Assembly (NCBI GenBank): GCA_001769005.1
Contig: MENE01000087.1
Location: 16,750-41,817, forward strand
Origin: Bacteroidetes bacterium GWA2_31_9b
GTDB lineage: Bacteria; Bacteroidota; Bacteroidia; Bacteroidales; UBA12077
Direction of reading: 5' to 3'
DNA: 25,068 bases
In this document: positions 7,112 through 16,212 of the stretch, in pieces
How the letters are laid out: every line of letters begins with the position of its first letter
Position numbering within the stretch: position 1 is the first letter of the stretch
The notes under the pieces: model-generated
Seen by the model: only the letters and a program-made list of their open reading frames with translations
Told to the model about the DNA's origin: nothing
Databases searched by the model: none
Position numbers and translations under genes: made by a program

Positions 7112-7795
7112 TTATTCATCCCATTTCGAGACCTTTCCTCCAAGTGATGTTTTAATTTCTTCAAATTCCGGCTTACCAAAATAGCTTAAACTTGCTCCTG
7201 TATTAATTGTAGCATATAATTTCTTGTTAACCGTGATTTCTGCTTTTCCTTTTGTGTTCATCTTAATTTTAGCATCATCGCAAATTAAATCTGTTGCAGA
7301 TAAAACTCCTCCATTATTAACAAAAGAATCAATACTTTTCGACTTGCCACTAATGTCAATTTGAGCACCCTGATATGCATTCAGAAATAAAGTGTCTATC
7401 TCTGCTTTTAAAATAACCCTAGCCCCACTTGTTGATGTTATTGTTAATTTCTCGCATTTTAATGTGTCCGAAAATTTGATTTCAGCAGAACCATTAGCAG
7501 ATATTTCTTTTAAATCTGTATAAAAAATTGTAATATAAATAAATTCATCTTTAAATAGGTTTGAACTTATTTTTATGTCAAGCTCTCCATTTTTAACATT
7601 TGATTTTAATTCGATTAATGGAATGTTTTCTGATTTGATTTGGAGTAAATTATTTTGTCCGGCTTTCATTTCCACTTTAATATTTCCAAAAACATCAATT
7701 TTATCGAATGGTTCAATTTTTCTTTCTTCACTATTTTGTGAAAACCCAAGATGTGAAAAAATTGTAAGCAAAAGTATTATTATCACTGATTTCAT
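7112..7795 (-). CDS. Secreted DUF2807 (head GIN domain) protein
   Basis: A 227-residue protein with a clear Sec signal peptide (MKSVIIILLLTIFSHLGFSQ, cleavage near residue 19-20). A DUF2807 domain of repetitive short beta strands follows, predicted to form a beta-helix-like fold. Typical signatures are PFDKIDVFGNIKVEM, the SANGSAEIKF and TSTSGARVIL repeats, and the closing NTGASLSYFGKPE. The location would be periplasmic or surface. The molecular function of the family is not established. It follows the ABC ATPase gene by 85 bp on the same strand and is probably the last gene of the ABC operon, ending at the terminator at 7067-7098. If so, it would be under the ECF-type promoter at 11047-11072. 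Confidence 0.88.
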   Translation of the reverse strand: MKSVIIILLLTIFSHLGFSQNSEERKIEPFDKIDVFGNIKVEMKAGQNNLLQIKSENIPLIELKSNVKNGELDIKISSNLFKDEFIYITIFYTDLKEISANGSAEIKFSDTLKCEKLTITSTSGARVILKAEIDTLFLNAYQGAQIDISGKSKSIDSFVNNGGVLSATDLICDDAKIKMNTKGKAEITVNKKLYATINTGASLSYFGKPEFEEIKTSLGGKVSKWDE

Positions 7796-7880
7796 ATCAA
7801 AATCAAAATTTTAAATTTTTATTGATTTTTATTTTTTTGATTAAAAATTGTTGTTAAGTGATCCAGTTACTAAAATTTAG

Positions 7881-8564
7881 TTAAAGTAATTTTTTAATAT
7901 TTTCGGTTACAACATGACCATCGAATAGCTGTATTATACGATGAGCATATTCAGCATCAGAAGGTGAGTGAGTAACCATTACAATTGTTGTTCCTTCTTT
8001 ATTAAGCTCTGTTAACAATTTCATAACTTCTTCTCCATTTGCAGAATCGAGATTTCCTGTAGGTTCATCGGCAAGAATGAGTTTTGGATTAGCAACAACG
8101 GCTCTTGCAATTGCAACACGCTGTTGTTGACCACCCGACAATTGTTGTGGAAAGTGTTTTCTACGATGTGAAATTTTCATTCGTTCAAGCACTGTTTCTA
8201 CCATTTGCTTTCTGTCAGTTGCTGAAACTTTAAGATAAAGTAATGGCAACTCAACATTTTCGTAAACGGTTAGTTCATCAATTAAATTAAAGCTTTGGAA
8301 AACAAATCCAATATTAGCTTTACGCATTTCGGTGCGTTGTCTTTCTTTAAATTTTGAAACTTCAACATCACCAAACCACAGTTGACCATCTGTTGGATTA
8401 TCAAGTAATCCAATAATGTTTAATAAAGTAGATTTCCCACATCCTGAAGGACCCATGACAGCTACAAATTCTCCTTTTTGTACTTCCAGATCGACTTTAT
8501 TCAGGGCTGTAGTTTCAATTTCGTCAGTTCTGAAAATCTTTACGAGTTGTTTAGTTTTAATCAT
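7881..8564 (-). CDS. ABC transporter ATPase, MacB/LolD type
   Basis: A 227-residue nucleotide-binding subunit, typical of the MacB/LolD/FtsE class. Motifs: Walker A GPSGCGKST (residues about 38-46), the Q-loop in NIGFVFQSFNLI, signature LSGGQQQR, Walker B LILADEPTGNLD, and H-loop VTHS. It powers the permease encoded 33 bp upstream on the same strand. Such FtsX-type exporters work by mechanotransmission, acting on substrates in the periplasm or outer leaflet rather than by classical transport. The substrate is unknown: lipoprotein, peptide, lipid or antimicrobial compound are all possible. There is no adjacent MacA-like adaptor in this operon. Confidence 0.95.
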   Translation of the reverse strand: MIKTKQLVKIFRTDEIETTALNKVDLEVQKGEFVAVMGPSGCGKSTLLNIIGLLDNPTDGQLWFGDVEVSKFKERQRTEMRKANIGFVFQSFNLIDELTVYENVELPLLYLKVSATDRKQMVETVLERMKISHRRKHFPQQLSGGQQQRVAIARAVVANPKLILADEPTGNLDSANGEEVMKLLTELNKEGTTIVMVTHSPSDAEYAHRIIQLFDGHVVTENIKKLL

Positions 8565-8597
8565 AATTTTAAGTGTTAAATATTATTAAAATACGTT

Positions 8598-11018
8598 TTA
8601 TTCATATCGCAATGTATCAGCTGGATTTTGCATTGCTGCTTTTATTGCCTGGTAAAAAACAGTTAACAATGATAACACTATTGTAAATATTGGGATTAGG
8701 ATAAACATCAAATAATCAAGATTTACCCGATATGAAAAATCTTGAAGCCATTTGTTCATGACGAAATAAGATATTGGCCACGAAATGATTGATGCAATAA
8801 CAATAAGCTTAAGTATTTCTTTACAAAAAATAAATACAATATTCATTGATGATGAACCAAATGTTTTCCGAATTCCAACTTCCTTTTTACGTTGTTCGGT
8901 CATAAATGAGATTAATCCTAATAAACCAAGAAATGCTATTAAAATAGACAATATCGAAAACATTACAAATACACGACTTGTTCTTTTTTCAGATTTATAA
9001 AGTGAATTTATATGATCATCAAAAAAGAAATATTCAAATGGATAATCGGAAGTAAAACCCTCCCAGGTTTTTTCAATATTTTGAATTGTTTGGTTCATGT
9101 TTTCAGGTTTAATTTTTACACAAACAACACCTTCCCAGTTCCCAGGCATTAACGTAAAAACGGCAGGTTCAATTGTTGTATGCAACGATTTAAAGTGAAA
9201 GTCTTTAACTACACCTATAACTGTTAACGGACGTATTTCGGTTTCACTTGTCGGATGTAAAATTCTTTTCCCCAATGGATTATCAAATCCTAATGATTTT
9301 ACTGCAGCTTCGTTAATTACAATACCTTGTGAATCGGTAGGAAATTCGCGAGAAAAAAATCGACCTTCTTTAAGTTTAAAATCAAATGTTTTCTCAAAAT
9401 CAAAACTTATCCATGCTTGATTTAAAAGGTATGTGTTGCTTGTTGGTTGGCCTTCTAAAAAGAATGCATTATTTGAAAAATTCTCTCCCGGATAAGTATT
9501 TGCATTTGTAACATTTATTACACCTGCAATATTTTTTAACTCCGATTTAAATGATTCCATCTTATTTTTCAATGCATCCGACCTTCTTATCATTACAATA
9601 TTTTCTTTATCAAATCCTAAATCTTTATTTAAAACATACTTGAGCTGATCAAAAACAGTATACGTTGACAATAAGATAAATACAGAAACAACAAATTGAA
9701 AGATCACTAAAATTGCTCTTAATATTCCACCCTTAACCCCTAATTTTAGTTTTCCTTTTAATACTGCAATTGGTTTAAATGATGAGAGGAAAAATGCAGG
9801 ATAACCTCCGGCCATAATACTTACAAGGATAATTGAAATAGTAAATAATGGTATGGTATATAAATTTCCGAAAAAGTCAATCTTTAATGGTAATTGCACA
9901 AGGCTATTTAAGTTTGGCATAAAAAACTCGAGAATTAACAACGCAAAGAATAACGCAAGAGTACATATAATAAAAGCTTCTGTTAAAAATTGGGCAACTA
10001 AATGTTTTTTCATAGCTCCAACTACTTTTCGAATACCAACTTCTTTTGATCTTGAAGAAGCTCTAGCTGTAGCAATATTGGTAAAGTTTACACACGCTAT
10101 TAAAAGAATAAAAATTGCGATTGAAATAAAAATATAAACATATATGATATTTCCATTTGCTTCAATTTCATACTGTAAATTTGAATGCAAATGAATATCG
10201 GATATTGGTTGAATAAAATACCCGAAATAGTTACCAGAACTTGCAAATTGTTCCATATTTATTCCAAGGTATTGTTCTATTTGAGGACCAACATATTTTG
10301 GTACTAGAGATTGTAATTTTTCTTCGAAAGCCTTAGTATCTGTTCCTTCTTTTAGAACAATGTAAGTATAATAGTTATGAGAAATCCAAAATGTATTATT
10401 ACTTCCTCTAAGGGTATTTAATGAGCCAAGTAACTCAAAATGGAAATGAGAATTTTCAGGGACATCTTCCATTAACCCAGTAATTTTGTATAAAATTGAA
10501 TCATTCTCTACTTTAAGAAGTTTGCCAATAGGTTCGTCGTTACCAAAATATCTTTTTGCTGAAGATTCTGTTATTACAATACTTCGTGGTTCGTTTAATA
10601 CTGTTTTGGGATCTCCTTTTAATAACTTAAAAGAAAAAACATCAAAAAAAGTAGAATCGGCAAATAAAAAATCTCTTTCGTTTATCTTTTTATCTTCGTA
10701 CCGAATTAACCAATCTCCCGATTCTTTAATTCTGCAAGTATTAAAAACTTCAGGATAATCATTGTGCATAGCTTCAGCCATAGGAGCTGCTGTAATTGCT
10801 TGATTTATCTCGTTATTCATCATCATACCTTTTACACCAACTCTGTAAATCTGGCTAGCCTGAGTATGAAACTTATCGTAACTTAATTCAAATTTTACAA
10901 ACAAAATAATATAAATACTTGCTGCAAGGCCTATTGATAAACCAAAAATATTTATGAGCAGGTATTTCCAGTTTTTGAAAACATTACGGATTGCTGAGAG
11001 AAGATAATTTTTAAACAT
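8598..11018 (-). CDS. ABC transporter permease with duplicated FtsX domains (MacB-like)
   Basis: An 806-residue inner-membrane protein of the long Bacteroidota FtsX/MacB type. An N-terminal membrane helix (about 18-41) precedes a large periplasmic MacB-PCD-like domain. A three-helix FtsX domain containing SKEVGIRKVVGA follows, then a further helix, a second periplasmic domain, and a final FtsX domain with KEVGIRKTFGS. The ending NPADTLRYE is characteristic. One chain thus supplies both halves of the permease. It is the first gene of an operon with its ATPase and the DUF2807 protein. A GTAAC-N17-CGTC promoter lies 29 bp before the ATG, which suggests ECF sigma control. The upstream terminator at 11128-11153 insulates it from peptidase E. 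Confidence 0.93.
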   Translation of the reverse strand: MFKNYLLSAIRNVFKNWKYLLINIFGLSIGLAASIYIILFVKFELSYDKFHTQASQIYRVGVKGMMMNNEINQAITAAPMAEAMHNDYPEVFNTCRIKESGDWLIRYEDKKINERDFLFADSTFFDVFSFKLLKGDPKTVLNEPRSIVITESSAKRYFGNDEPIGKLLKVENDSILYKITGLMEDVPENSHFHFELLGSLNTLRGSNNTFWISHNYYTYIVLKEGTDTKAFEEKLQSLVPKYVGPQIEQYLGINMEQFASSGNYFGYFIQPISDIHLHSNLQYEIEANGNIIYVYIFISIAIFILLIACVNFTNIATARASSRSKEVGIRKVVGAMKKHLVAQFLTEAFIICTLALFFALLILEFFMPNLNSLVQLPLKIDFFGNLYTIPLFTISIILVSIMAGGYPAFFLSSFKPIAVLKGKLKLGVKGGILRAILVIFQFVVSVFILLSTYTVFDQLKYVLNKDLGFDKENIVMIRRSDALKNKMESFKSELKNIAGVINVTNANTYPGENFSNNAFFLEGQPTSNTYLLNQAWISFDFEKTFDFKLKEGRFFSREFPTDSQGIVINEAAVKSLGFDNPLGKRILHPTSETEIRPLTVIGVVKDFHFKSLHTTIEPAVFTLMPGNWEGVVCVKIKPENMNQTIQNIEKTWEGFTSDYPFEYFFFDDHINSLYKSEKRTSRVFVMFSILSILIAFLGLLGLISFMTEQRKKEVGIRKTFGSSSMNIVFIFCKEILKLIVIASIISWPISYFVMNKWLQDFSYRVNLDYLMFILIPIFTIVLSLLTVFYQAIKAAMQNPADTLRYE

Positions 11019-11046
11019 AAACGAAATTTTAAATTCTTTACACTGT

Positions 11047-11072
11047 GACGCTTAAGTTTGAACCCAAGTTAC
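11047..11072 (-). promoter_or_regulatory. ECF-type promoter upstream of the ABC/DUF2807 operon
   Basis: On the minus strand GTAAC (11072-11068), 17 bp, then CGTC (11050-11047), 29 bp before the ATG at 11018. The same two boxes with 16-17 bp spacing occur before the sigma/anti-sigma operon and before the outer-membrane barrel gene. Confidence 0.6.
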
Positions 11073-11127
11073 AAAACAAAACGGGAAACTTCTAATAGAC
11101 GAAAAAATATATTGATTGATGCAAAAA

Positions 11128-11153
11128 AGCCGTCAAAAAAAATTTTGACGGCT
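11128..11153 (-). terminator. Intrinsic terminator downstream of pepE
   Basis: Perfect 11-bp stem AGCCGTCAAAA / TTTTGACGGCT (11128-11138, 11143-11153) with a 4-base loop. On the minus strand it is followed by six Ts. It begins 28 bp after the end of the peptidase E gene. Confidence 0.92.
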
Positions 11154-11181
11154 ATAAAAATTTAAAAATTCTCTTATGGAT

Positions 11182-11895
11182 TTATTCAAATAAAAAATCG
11201 AAATCGTCTTCTGAGCCAAGTTCCCGGGGTTCTTCTCCATGTTTAAAAATACGAGCTTTTCGAGATCCAATTAGTTTTACTTCGGCATCTTCAATTTTCA
11301 ATATAGAACCTTCTCTTAATCCAACAACATAAACATAAGGATTAGCAACAAGGAATTCTTGAATACGTTGTTCTCTTGTTTCACCGGCATGACCATCGGG
11401 ATGAGCATCCAGATAATGAGGATTGATTTGAAAACGAACAAGGTTAATTGCATGAAAACTATCGGGTTCTACAATTGGCATATCGTTGGTTGTGCAAATA
11501 GTTGGACATGATAAGTTTGATCCTGCGCTCCAACCAATGTATGGTTTACCTTTTAAACATTCGTACCTGATTGTTTCTATAAGGTCTTGTTGCTGAATTA
11601 ATTTTAATAATTGAAACGTATTTCCACCACCAACAACAATAGCTTCACAATCTTTTATTGCTTGTTTTTTATCCTGATAAGAATAATTATGAATTGAATC
11701 TACTTCATATCCTAATTCAGAAAATCGTTCCTGAACTTTTTTCTGATATTCGTCAAAAGAAAAAGTAACTGCAGCATAAGGTATAAAAAGGATTTTTTTT
11801 ATTTTATTACCCAAAAATTCTTTAATGTATTGTTTTGGATAGTCAAGATATGCTTCGCCAGCATTTGTTGAATTACTAATTAAAAGGAGTTTCAT
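11182..11895 (-). CDS. pepE: Peptidase E (alpha-aspartyl dipeptidase)
   Basis: A 237-residue cytoplasmic serine peptidase of family S51 that cleaves Asp-Xaa dipeptides. The nucleophile elbow is GWSAGSN with S123. D138 (in TTNDMP) and H160 (in NPHYLDAHPDGHAGE) fall at a constant offset of three from the Ser120/Asp135/His157 triad of the Salmonella enzyme, and GGGNTFQLL upstream is also conserved. Length is close to the 229 residues of that enzyme. Monocistronic: a terminator follows, and the upstream gap is 60 bp. Cyanophycinase relatives share the fold, but the full PepE motif set makes this assignment firm. Confidence 0.95.
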   Translation of the reverse strand: MKLLLISNSTNAGEAYLDYPKQYIKEFLGNKIKKILFIPYAAVTFSFDEYQKKVQERFSELGYEVDSIHNYSYQDKKQAIKDCEAIVVGGGNTFQLLKLIQQQDLIETIRYECLKGKPYIGWSAGSNLSCPTICTTNDMPIVEPDSFHAINLVRFQINPHYLDAHPDGHAGETREQRIQEFLVANPYVYVVGLREGSILKIEDAEVKLIGSRKARIFKHGEEPRELGSEDDFDFLFE

Positions 11896-11955
11896 GATTA
11901 TTGGTTTATTAAATATTGACCGATTAATTTTATAAATATAGATAAAATATATTAT

Positions 11956-14007
11956 TTACAAATGTACTCCTACAATTAGAACATCATCTATTTGTTCATA
12001 ATTTCCTTTCCATTCATAATATTTTTTTTCAAGAACTTTCTTTTGTTCACTCATTGTAGAGTCTTGTATAGAAAGTAAAAGTTGTTTAAATGGATTTATT
12101 TTGAATTTACGCCCATCTTTACCTCCAAACTGATCAATATACCCATCGGAGAAAATGTAAATATTATCTCCTTTTTTAATTGGTATTTCATGATTCGTAA
12201 ACGATTTTTTTTCCAATAAATGTATACCTATAGGCATTCGATCAGCTTTCAAAGTAATAATTTCATTGTTTCTATATAATAAAAGAGAATTGTAAGCTCC
12301 AGAAAATTGAAGAATATTGGTTTGATGATCTATAACACAAAGAGCAATGTCCATTCCATCTTTGGTTTCATTTTCTCTTCCGGTTTGATGTAATGATTCT
12401 TTAATATAATCACGAAGATGATTTAGAATAATATTGGGTTTTAGTTCCAAATCTTTATTTACTATTTCGTTTAAAAAAGCAAATCCGAGCATACTCATAA
12501 ATGCCCCGGGAACTCCATGTCCGGTACAATCAACTGCAGCAACAATAGTTTTACCTTCTTTTTGCGATATCCAGTAAAAATCGCCACTTACAATATCACG
12601 CGGTTTATACAATATGAAATGTTCAGGAATAATACCTGAAATAAATTCGGCAGGTGGAAGAACTGCAGATTGAATACGACTGGCATATTCAATACTATCT
12701 GTTATTTGTTTTTTCTGGTACGAAAGTAATCTGTTTGCAAAACGGATACGATTATTTTGTTTAAAAAGAATAAGTAAAAAAAAGAATATCGATAAAAACC
12801 CGGTCAGAAGTGTAATTGAAAAATATCGTTGTCGCTTAATTTTTAGTTCATTAATGATTTTTTCATTTTCAAGGTTTGAAATTTGTTGTTCTTTTTTCTT
12901 TGTTTCGTATTTTGTTTGAAGTTCTGCTATTTGCTTTGTTTTTGTTTCACTGAATAAAGAATCCTGGTATAGCTTATGTTGTTCGAAATAATTTAATGCC
13001 TCAGGATAATTATTTAACTCTTTATTAATTAGATATAATGACAAATAGCTATCAGAAAGTTCTAGCTTTGCTTGTGTTTGTTTTGCCAGAATTAATCCTT
13101 CATTTGTATATTTTAAAGCATTTTCATAGTCGTTTCGTGATAAATACACATCGCTAATTAAAAGTAAGGTTGAAATTTGTTCGTTTTTATTTTCTAATTC
13201 CTGTTCAATTTTAAGAGCTTCAAAATAATATTTTAAGGATTTATCTTTTTGCCCGATAATATTTAAAATTTCAGCAAGATTTGCTAAAGCCATTGCCTCC
13301 TGTCTACGATAACCCATCTCTTTATACGTTTTATAGGCCATTTCAAAATAATTACTCACATTATCATAATCTTCCAAATAATAATTTAATATACCTAAGT
13401 TATTATATACAAGAGCCATACCTACCTTATCATCTAGCTTTATTCTGAGTTCAAGAGATTTGTTGTAATATTCACCACATTTTTTATAATCTTCTTGTCT
13501 GAAATATAATAATCCTAAATTAAGATATGTTTTAGCAATGTTTAAAGAATCATTTAATGTATCGTAAATTGTTAGGCATTCAATATAGCTTTCCATTGCA
13601 TCATTATAATTACCCATTTTTTCATGAGTAACACCCATATTATTTAAAGTTGTTGCTAAAGACGTATTATAATTATGTGAAATATAATACTCCTTAGCTT
13701 TATTTAAAAATTGAAGCGATTTTTCAAATTCGCCTATAATATTATAATATTTACCATAGTTTAAAAAAACATGTGCTTCCCATTTATCATTATTTAATTC
13801 TTCGGTTAATAAATATGCCTGATCTAAAAACTTTTTTCCATCGGCAATTTTTCCATTTTCATATTTTTTATAAATTTCAATTAGCATTTCTATTTTAACT
13901 GTGTCGTTTGGTCTGTTAAGTTTTTGTATCAAACTGTCTATTTCCTTTGACTGGGAATATAATAAACCGGGAATTATTAAAAAGAGTGTAATATAAATAT
14001 GTTTCAT
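11956..14007 (-). CDS. Membrane-anchored TPR + SpoIIE/PP2C serine phosphatase
   Basis: A 683-residue sensor phosphatase. A signal peptide (residues 1-19, ending LLYSQ) exports a tetratricopeptide array (about 40-350) with repeats such as ALVYNNLGILNYYLEDYDN. A coiled segment (355-392) and one membrane helix (395-416) lead to a cytoplasmic SpoIIE-type PP2C domain (440-683). Metal motifs are intact: DIVSGDFYW (D476), VDCTGHGVPGAF (D493), IFSDGY (D621) and QIDDVL (D674/D675). It presumably converts a periplasmic signal into dephosphorylation of a cytoplasmic target. No partner-switch genes adjoin it. An 18-bp palindrome and a TATCTTTA -7-like box lie upstream. The architecture parallels the hybrid kinase at 17617-20448. 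Confidence 0.92.
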   Translation of the reverse strand: MKHIYITLFLIIPGLLYSQSKEIDSLIQKLNRPNDTVKIEMLIEIYKKYENGKIADGKKFLDQAYLLTEELNNDKWEAHVFLNYGKYYNIIGEFEKSLQFLNKAKEYYISHNYNTSLATTLNNMGVTHEKMGNYNDAMESYIECLTIYDTLNDSLNIAKTYLNLGLLYFRQEDYKKCGEYYNKSLELRIKLDDKVGMALVYNNLGILNYYLEDYDNVSNYFEMAYKTYKEMGYRRQEAMALANLAEILNIIGQKDKSLKYYFEALKIEQELENKNEQISTLLLISDVYLSRNDYENALKYTNEGLILAKQTQAKLELSDSYLSLYLINKELNNYPEALNYFEQHKLYQDSLFSETKTKQIAELQTKYETKKKEQQISNLENEKIINELKIKRQRYFSITLLTGFLSIFFFLLILFKQNNRIRFANRLLSYQKKQITDSIEYASRIQSAVLPPAEFISGIIPEHFILYKPRDIVSGDFYWISQKEGKTIVAAVDCTGHGVPGAFMSMLGFAFLNEIVNKDLELKPNIILNHLRDYIKESLHQTGRENETKDGMDIALCVIDHQTNILQFSGAYNSLLLYRNNEIITLKADRMPIGIHLLEKKSFTNHEIPIKKGDNIYIFSDGYIDQFGGKDGRKFKINPFKQLLLSIQDSTMSEQKKVLEKKYYEWKGNYEQIDDVLIVGVHL

Positions 14008-14029
14008 ATAAATTATAAATTCAGGTTAC

Positions 14030-14056
14030 TAAAGATACAACATTTACAGAAATGTT
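14030..14056 (-). promoter_or_regulatory. Candidate promoter with 18-bp palindrome before the TPR-SpoIIE gene
   Basis: AACATTTACAGAAATGTT (14039-14056) is a 7-bp perfect inverted repeat around 4 bases. It abuts, on its downstream side for the minus strand, TATCTTTA (14037-14030), one mismatch from TAnnTTTG. That is where a repressor would block polymerase. The regulator is unknown. Confidence 0.38.
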
Positions 14057-14110
14057 AAATAGATGTTCAATAATTGTAATAATTAATATAAATATCAAAT
14101 TAAAAGAATT

Positions 14111-14140
14111 AAAAAAGGCTGCAAAAATGATCTGCAGCCT
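14111..14140 (-). terminator. Intrinsic terminator after the barrel gene
   Basis: 8-bp stem AGGCTGCA / TGCAGCCT (14116-14123, 14133-14140) with a 9-base loop and six Ts on the minus strand. It ends the sigma/anti-sigma/barrel transcription unit 23 bp after the barrel stop codon. Confidence 0.85.
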
Positions 14141-14162
14141 CATCAGTTTTGATTTATTTTAT

Positions 14163-15029
14163 TTATTCAAACGATAATGCAATTCCTATAGAAAATGGAT
14201 ACAATTCAGGACCTTTATCTTTTTCAAATAAAGATGTTAAATAATAATTACCATAAATTAACCAGTCACCTACACCTATTCTTGCAGTAAGTCCATATTT
14301 TAATGGAGACAAATTATAATCATCGCGTTTTTTATCTTTGTTTTCATCACCTTCTTCTTTATACACAATCTTTGTATTTGAACCTAATTTTACTGCTCCA
14401 ACAACTCCTGCTGAAATAACTACTCCTTTATTTTGGCTTGCAGATGAATGCCATTCTAACAGGATTGGAACTGTTGCATAAGTTGTTGATAACTTCGATT
14501 TTTCGACATTAACATCTAAGTACGTGATTTCATCTGTAACAATAACCCCTTCAGTATTCTTTTGAATTGTATTGTTATTATCAAAACGATAGTAATTCCA
14601 TTCTAGACCGAGACCTGTAACAATTCCAAATTTATTATTAATTAGATTTATACTATACTGAGCAAAATTTAAATTCATATTCCATGATTTGCCTGTATTT
14701 AAATCCATAAATTCGTTATCAGCATTTCTACTTAAAGAGAAATCCTTGTCAAGATAATTACTCATTCCAACTGAAAATCCAGACCAAGATCCTTTAAAAC
14801 GATTTTCATCATCACTCCAAATAGTATGTCTACAATCTCCGTTCTTCTGTACAAGGATTTTTGTTCCTTCATCTTCTTCAATAATTTTAACTGTTTTTCT
14901 CTTAAATCGGATATTTGTTGTATCTGAATTTAATTCATTTTTCATTTCAGTTAAGGTAGAATCACTTTCTTGTGCAAATGCACTTAAAGTAAATAAAAAG
15001 AGTATTGCTATTAAAACATTTGTTTTCAT
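14163..15029 (-). CDS. Outer-membrane beta-barrel protein
   Basis: A 288-residue protein with a signal peptide (MKTNVLIAILFLFTLSAFAQ, cleavage near residue 20). The exported part starts with a polar segment (20-75). Amphipathic strands rich in aromatic and alternating residues follow (GSWSGFSVGMSNYLD, LGLEWNYYRFD, TYATVPILLEWH, YGLTARIGVGDWLIYGNYYL). It ends with the phenylalanine-containing strand PFSIGIALSFE, as expected for Bam-inserted barrels of the PorT/OmpW-like size class. It lies downstream of the sigma and anti-sigma genes on the same strand, and an ECF-type promoter sits 45 bp before its ATG. It is thus the most direct candidate target of that sigma factor. Ligand and function are unknown. 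Confidence 0.82.
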   Translation of the reverse strand: MKTNVLIAILFLFTLSAFAQESDSTLTEMKNELNSDTTNIRFKRKTVKIIEEDEGTKILVQKNGDCRHTIWSDDENRFKGSWSGFSVGMSNYLDKDFSLSRNADNEFMDLNTGKSWNMNLNFAQYSINLINNKFGIVTGLGLEWNYYRFDNNNTIQKNTEGVIVTDEITYLDVNVEKSKLSTTYATVPILLEWHSSASQNKGVVISAGVVGAVKLGSNTKIVYKEEGDENKDKKRDDYNLSPLKYGLTARIGVGDWLIYGNYYLTSLFEKDKGPELYPFSIGIALSFE

Positions 15030-15073
15030 AATTTTATTATTTTATATTAATAAATATGTTATTTTAAATGTGT

Positions 15074-15099
15074 GACGATTTACAAGATAAAATTGTTAC
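15074..15099 (-). promoter_or_regulatory. ECF-type promoter upstream of the barrel gene
   Basis: On the minus strand GTAAC (15099-15095), a 17-bp spacer, and CGTC (15077-15074). Both the boxes and the preceding CCT match the promoter of the sigma operon. It gives the barrel gene its own start within the 81-bp gap after the anti-sigma gene. Confidence 0.62.
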
Positions 15100-15110
15100 A
15101 GGAGTATATA

Positions 15111-16199
15111 TTATTTTTTTACAGGAGATGAAAATGCGATGAGTTTTGAATCAAATTCTACTTTATCTAAATTACCTTGAGCATCAACTGTTTTATTTAA
15201 TTGCATATTACTTCCAGTGATCCTATTGATTCCTTTTATTCCAAGTTGTGCAATATCCCAAATATTAATTTTATTATTATTAGAGTTATTTTCAAAAACC
15301 TTTTTGTTAACATTCATAATAATTAAATCTTTTATAGATTTGCTGTTATTATTCGATGAAATAGAAACGGATTCTGTTAAGTCCAATAAATTTGTCTGCA
15401 CAAAGGTGCCTTCTGGTTTTTTATTTGGTATTCCTTTATTAACGGGCTCTAATTTTGATATTAATTCTATCTTCTCATTTTCAGTATTCATAGAAATATT
15501 AGCAATATTTTCAATTTTAACTTTATTTGTAGATGTATATTTTATTATATCACTGTTATTTATGCTAATGTTATTATTGACTTTTTCATTATCAGTATTT
15601 GTCTTTATATTTTCATCTAATTGTGTTTTAGATTTGTTTTCTAAAATAAATCCAACAGTTTCATTGTTTTGATTTAGCTGATTATTATTTGGTATTAATA
15701 GTAAAATTGAAAACAAGATAACAATTGAAGCAGCTACAGCATAAGAATATATTTTTCTTTTCTGCAAAAAATACAATGAGGTTTTATGTTTTAATTTTTC
15801 TTTATTTTCATAATGAATAGAAAAGTCGGGAATATTCTTAGTTTTTTCATATAAAGAATATACACTATTTATTTCAGGATTTTCTACTTTAAATTTATTG
15901 AATTCTATACATTCCTTCTCTGACAAATCTCCTTCTAACCTCCCAATACACAATTCATCAATATTTGAATGTTGGTTAGATAATATTGAATTCTTATAAA
16001 GAGTGTTTTTATATAAAAATCCAGTTTCTTTATAATTGTAAGTAAAAACAGGAATTAGAACACTATTTCCATATTCATTTAATAATTTAGGATTTGATTT
16101 TAAAAACGACATTAATTGCTCAGTTAATTCCTCTGATAAATTTCCTTCGAAATAATCAAGTAAATATGATTCGTAATTATGTATGTTTATATTATTCAT
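15111..16199 (-). CDS. Single-pass membrane protein, probable anti-sigma factor
   Basis: A 362-residue protein with no clear family assignment. The cytoplasmic N-terminus (1-150) contains two related segments, YFEGNLSEELTEQ at 17-29 and LEGDLSEKECIEF at 88-100. Each resembles the short helical motif at the N-terminus of Bacteroidota anti-sigma factors (a repeated E-G-x-L-S-x-x-E pattern). One membrane helix follows (151-170). The periplasmic part (171-362) is asparagine- and serine-rich and probably flexible. There is no zinc-binding HxxxCxxC motif and no FecR domain. Starting 13 bp after the sigma gene, it is translated from the same transcript, which is the main reason for the anti-sigma call. 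Confidence 0.7.
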   Translation of the reverse strand: MNNINIHNYESYLLDYFEGNLSEELTEQLMSFLKSNPKLLNEYGNSVLIPVFTYNYKETGFLYKNTLYKNSILSNQHSNIDELCIGRLEGDLSEKECIEFNKFKVENPEINSVYSLYEKTKNIPDFSIHYENKEKLKHKTSLYFLQKRKIYSYAVAASIVILFSILLLIPNNNQLNQNNETVGFILENKSKTQLDENIKTNTDNEKVNNNISINNSDIIKYTSTNKVKIENIANISMNTENEKIELISKLEPVNKGIPNKKPEGTFVQTNLLDLTESVSISSNNNSKSIKDLIIMNVNKKVFENNSNNNKINIWDIAQLGIKGINRITGSNMQLNKTVDAQGNLDKVEFDSKLIAFSSPVKK

Positions 16200-16212
16200 T
16201 TAGCATTAATAA

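Noticed and set aside
11912..11926. GACCGATTAA near the pepE start considered as a second TetR operator
   Set aside because: Only one half-site matches. The second GGTC arm is missing.
15217..15672. 151-residue hydrophobic ORF on the plus strand
   Set aside because: It is antisense to the Asn-rich part of the anti-sigma candidate. The Leu/Ile-rich composition follows from the opposite strand's AAT/AAA codons.
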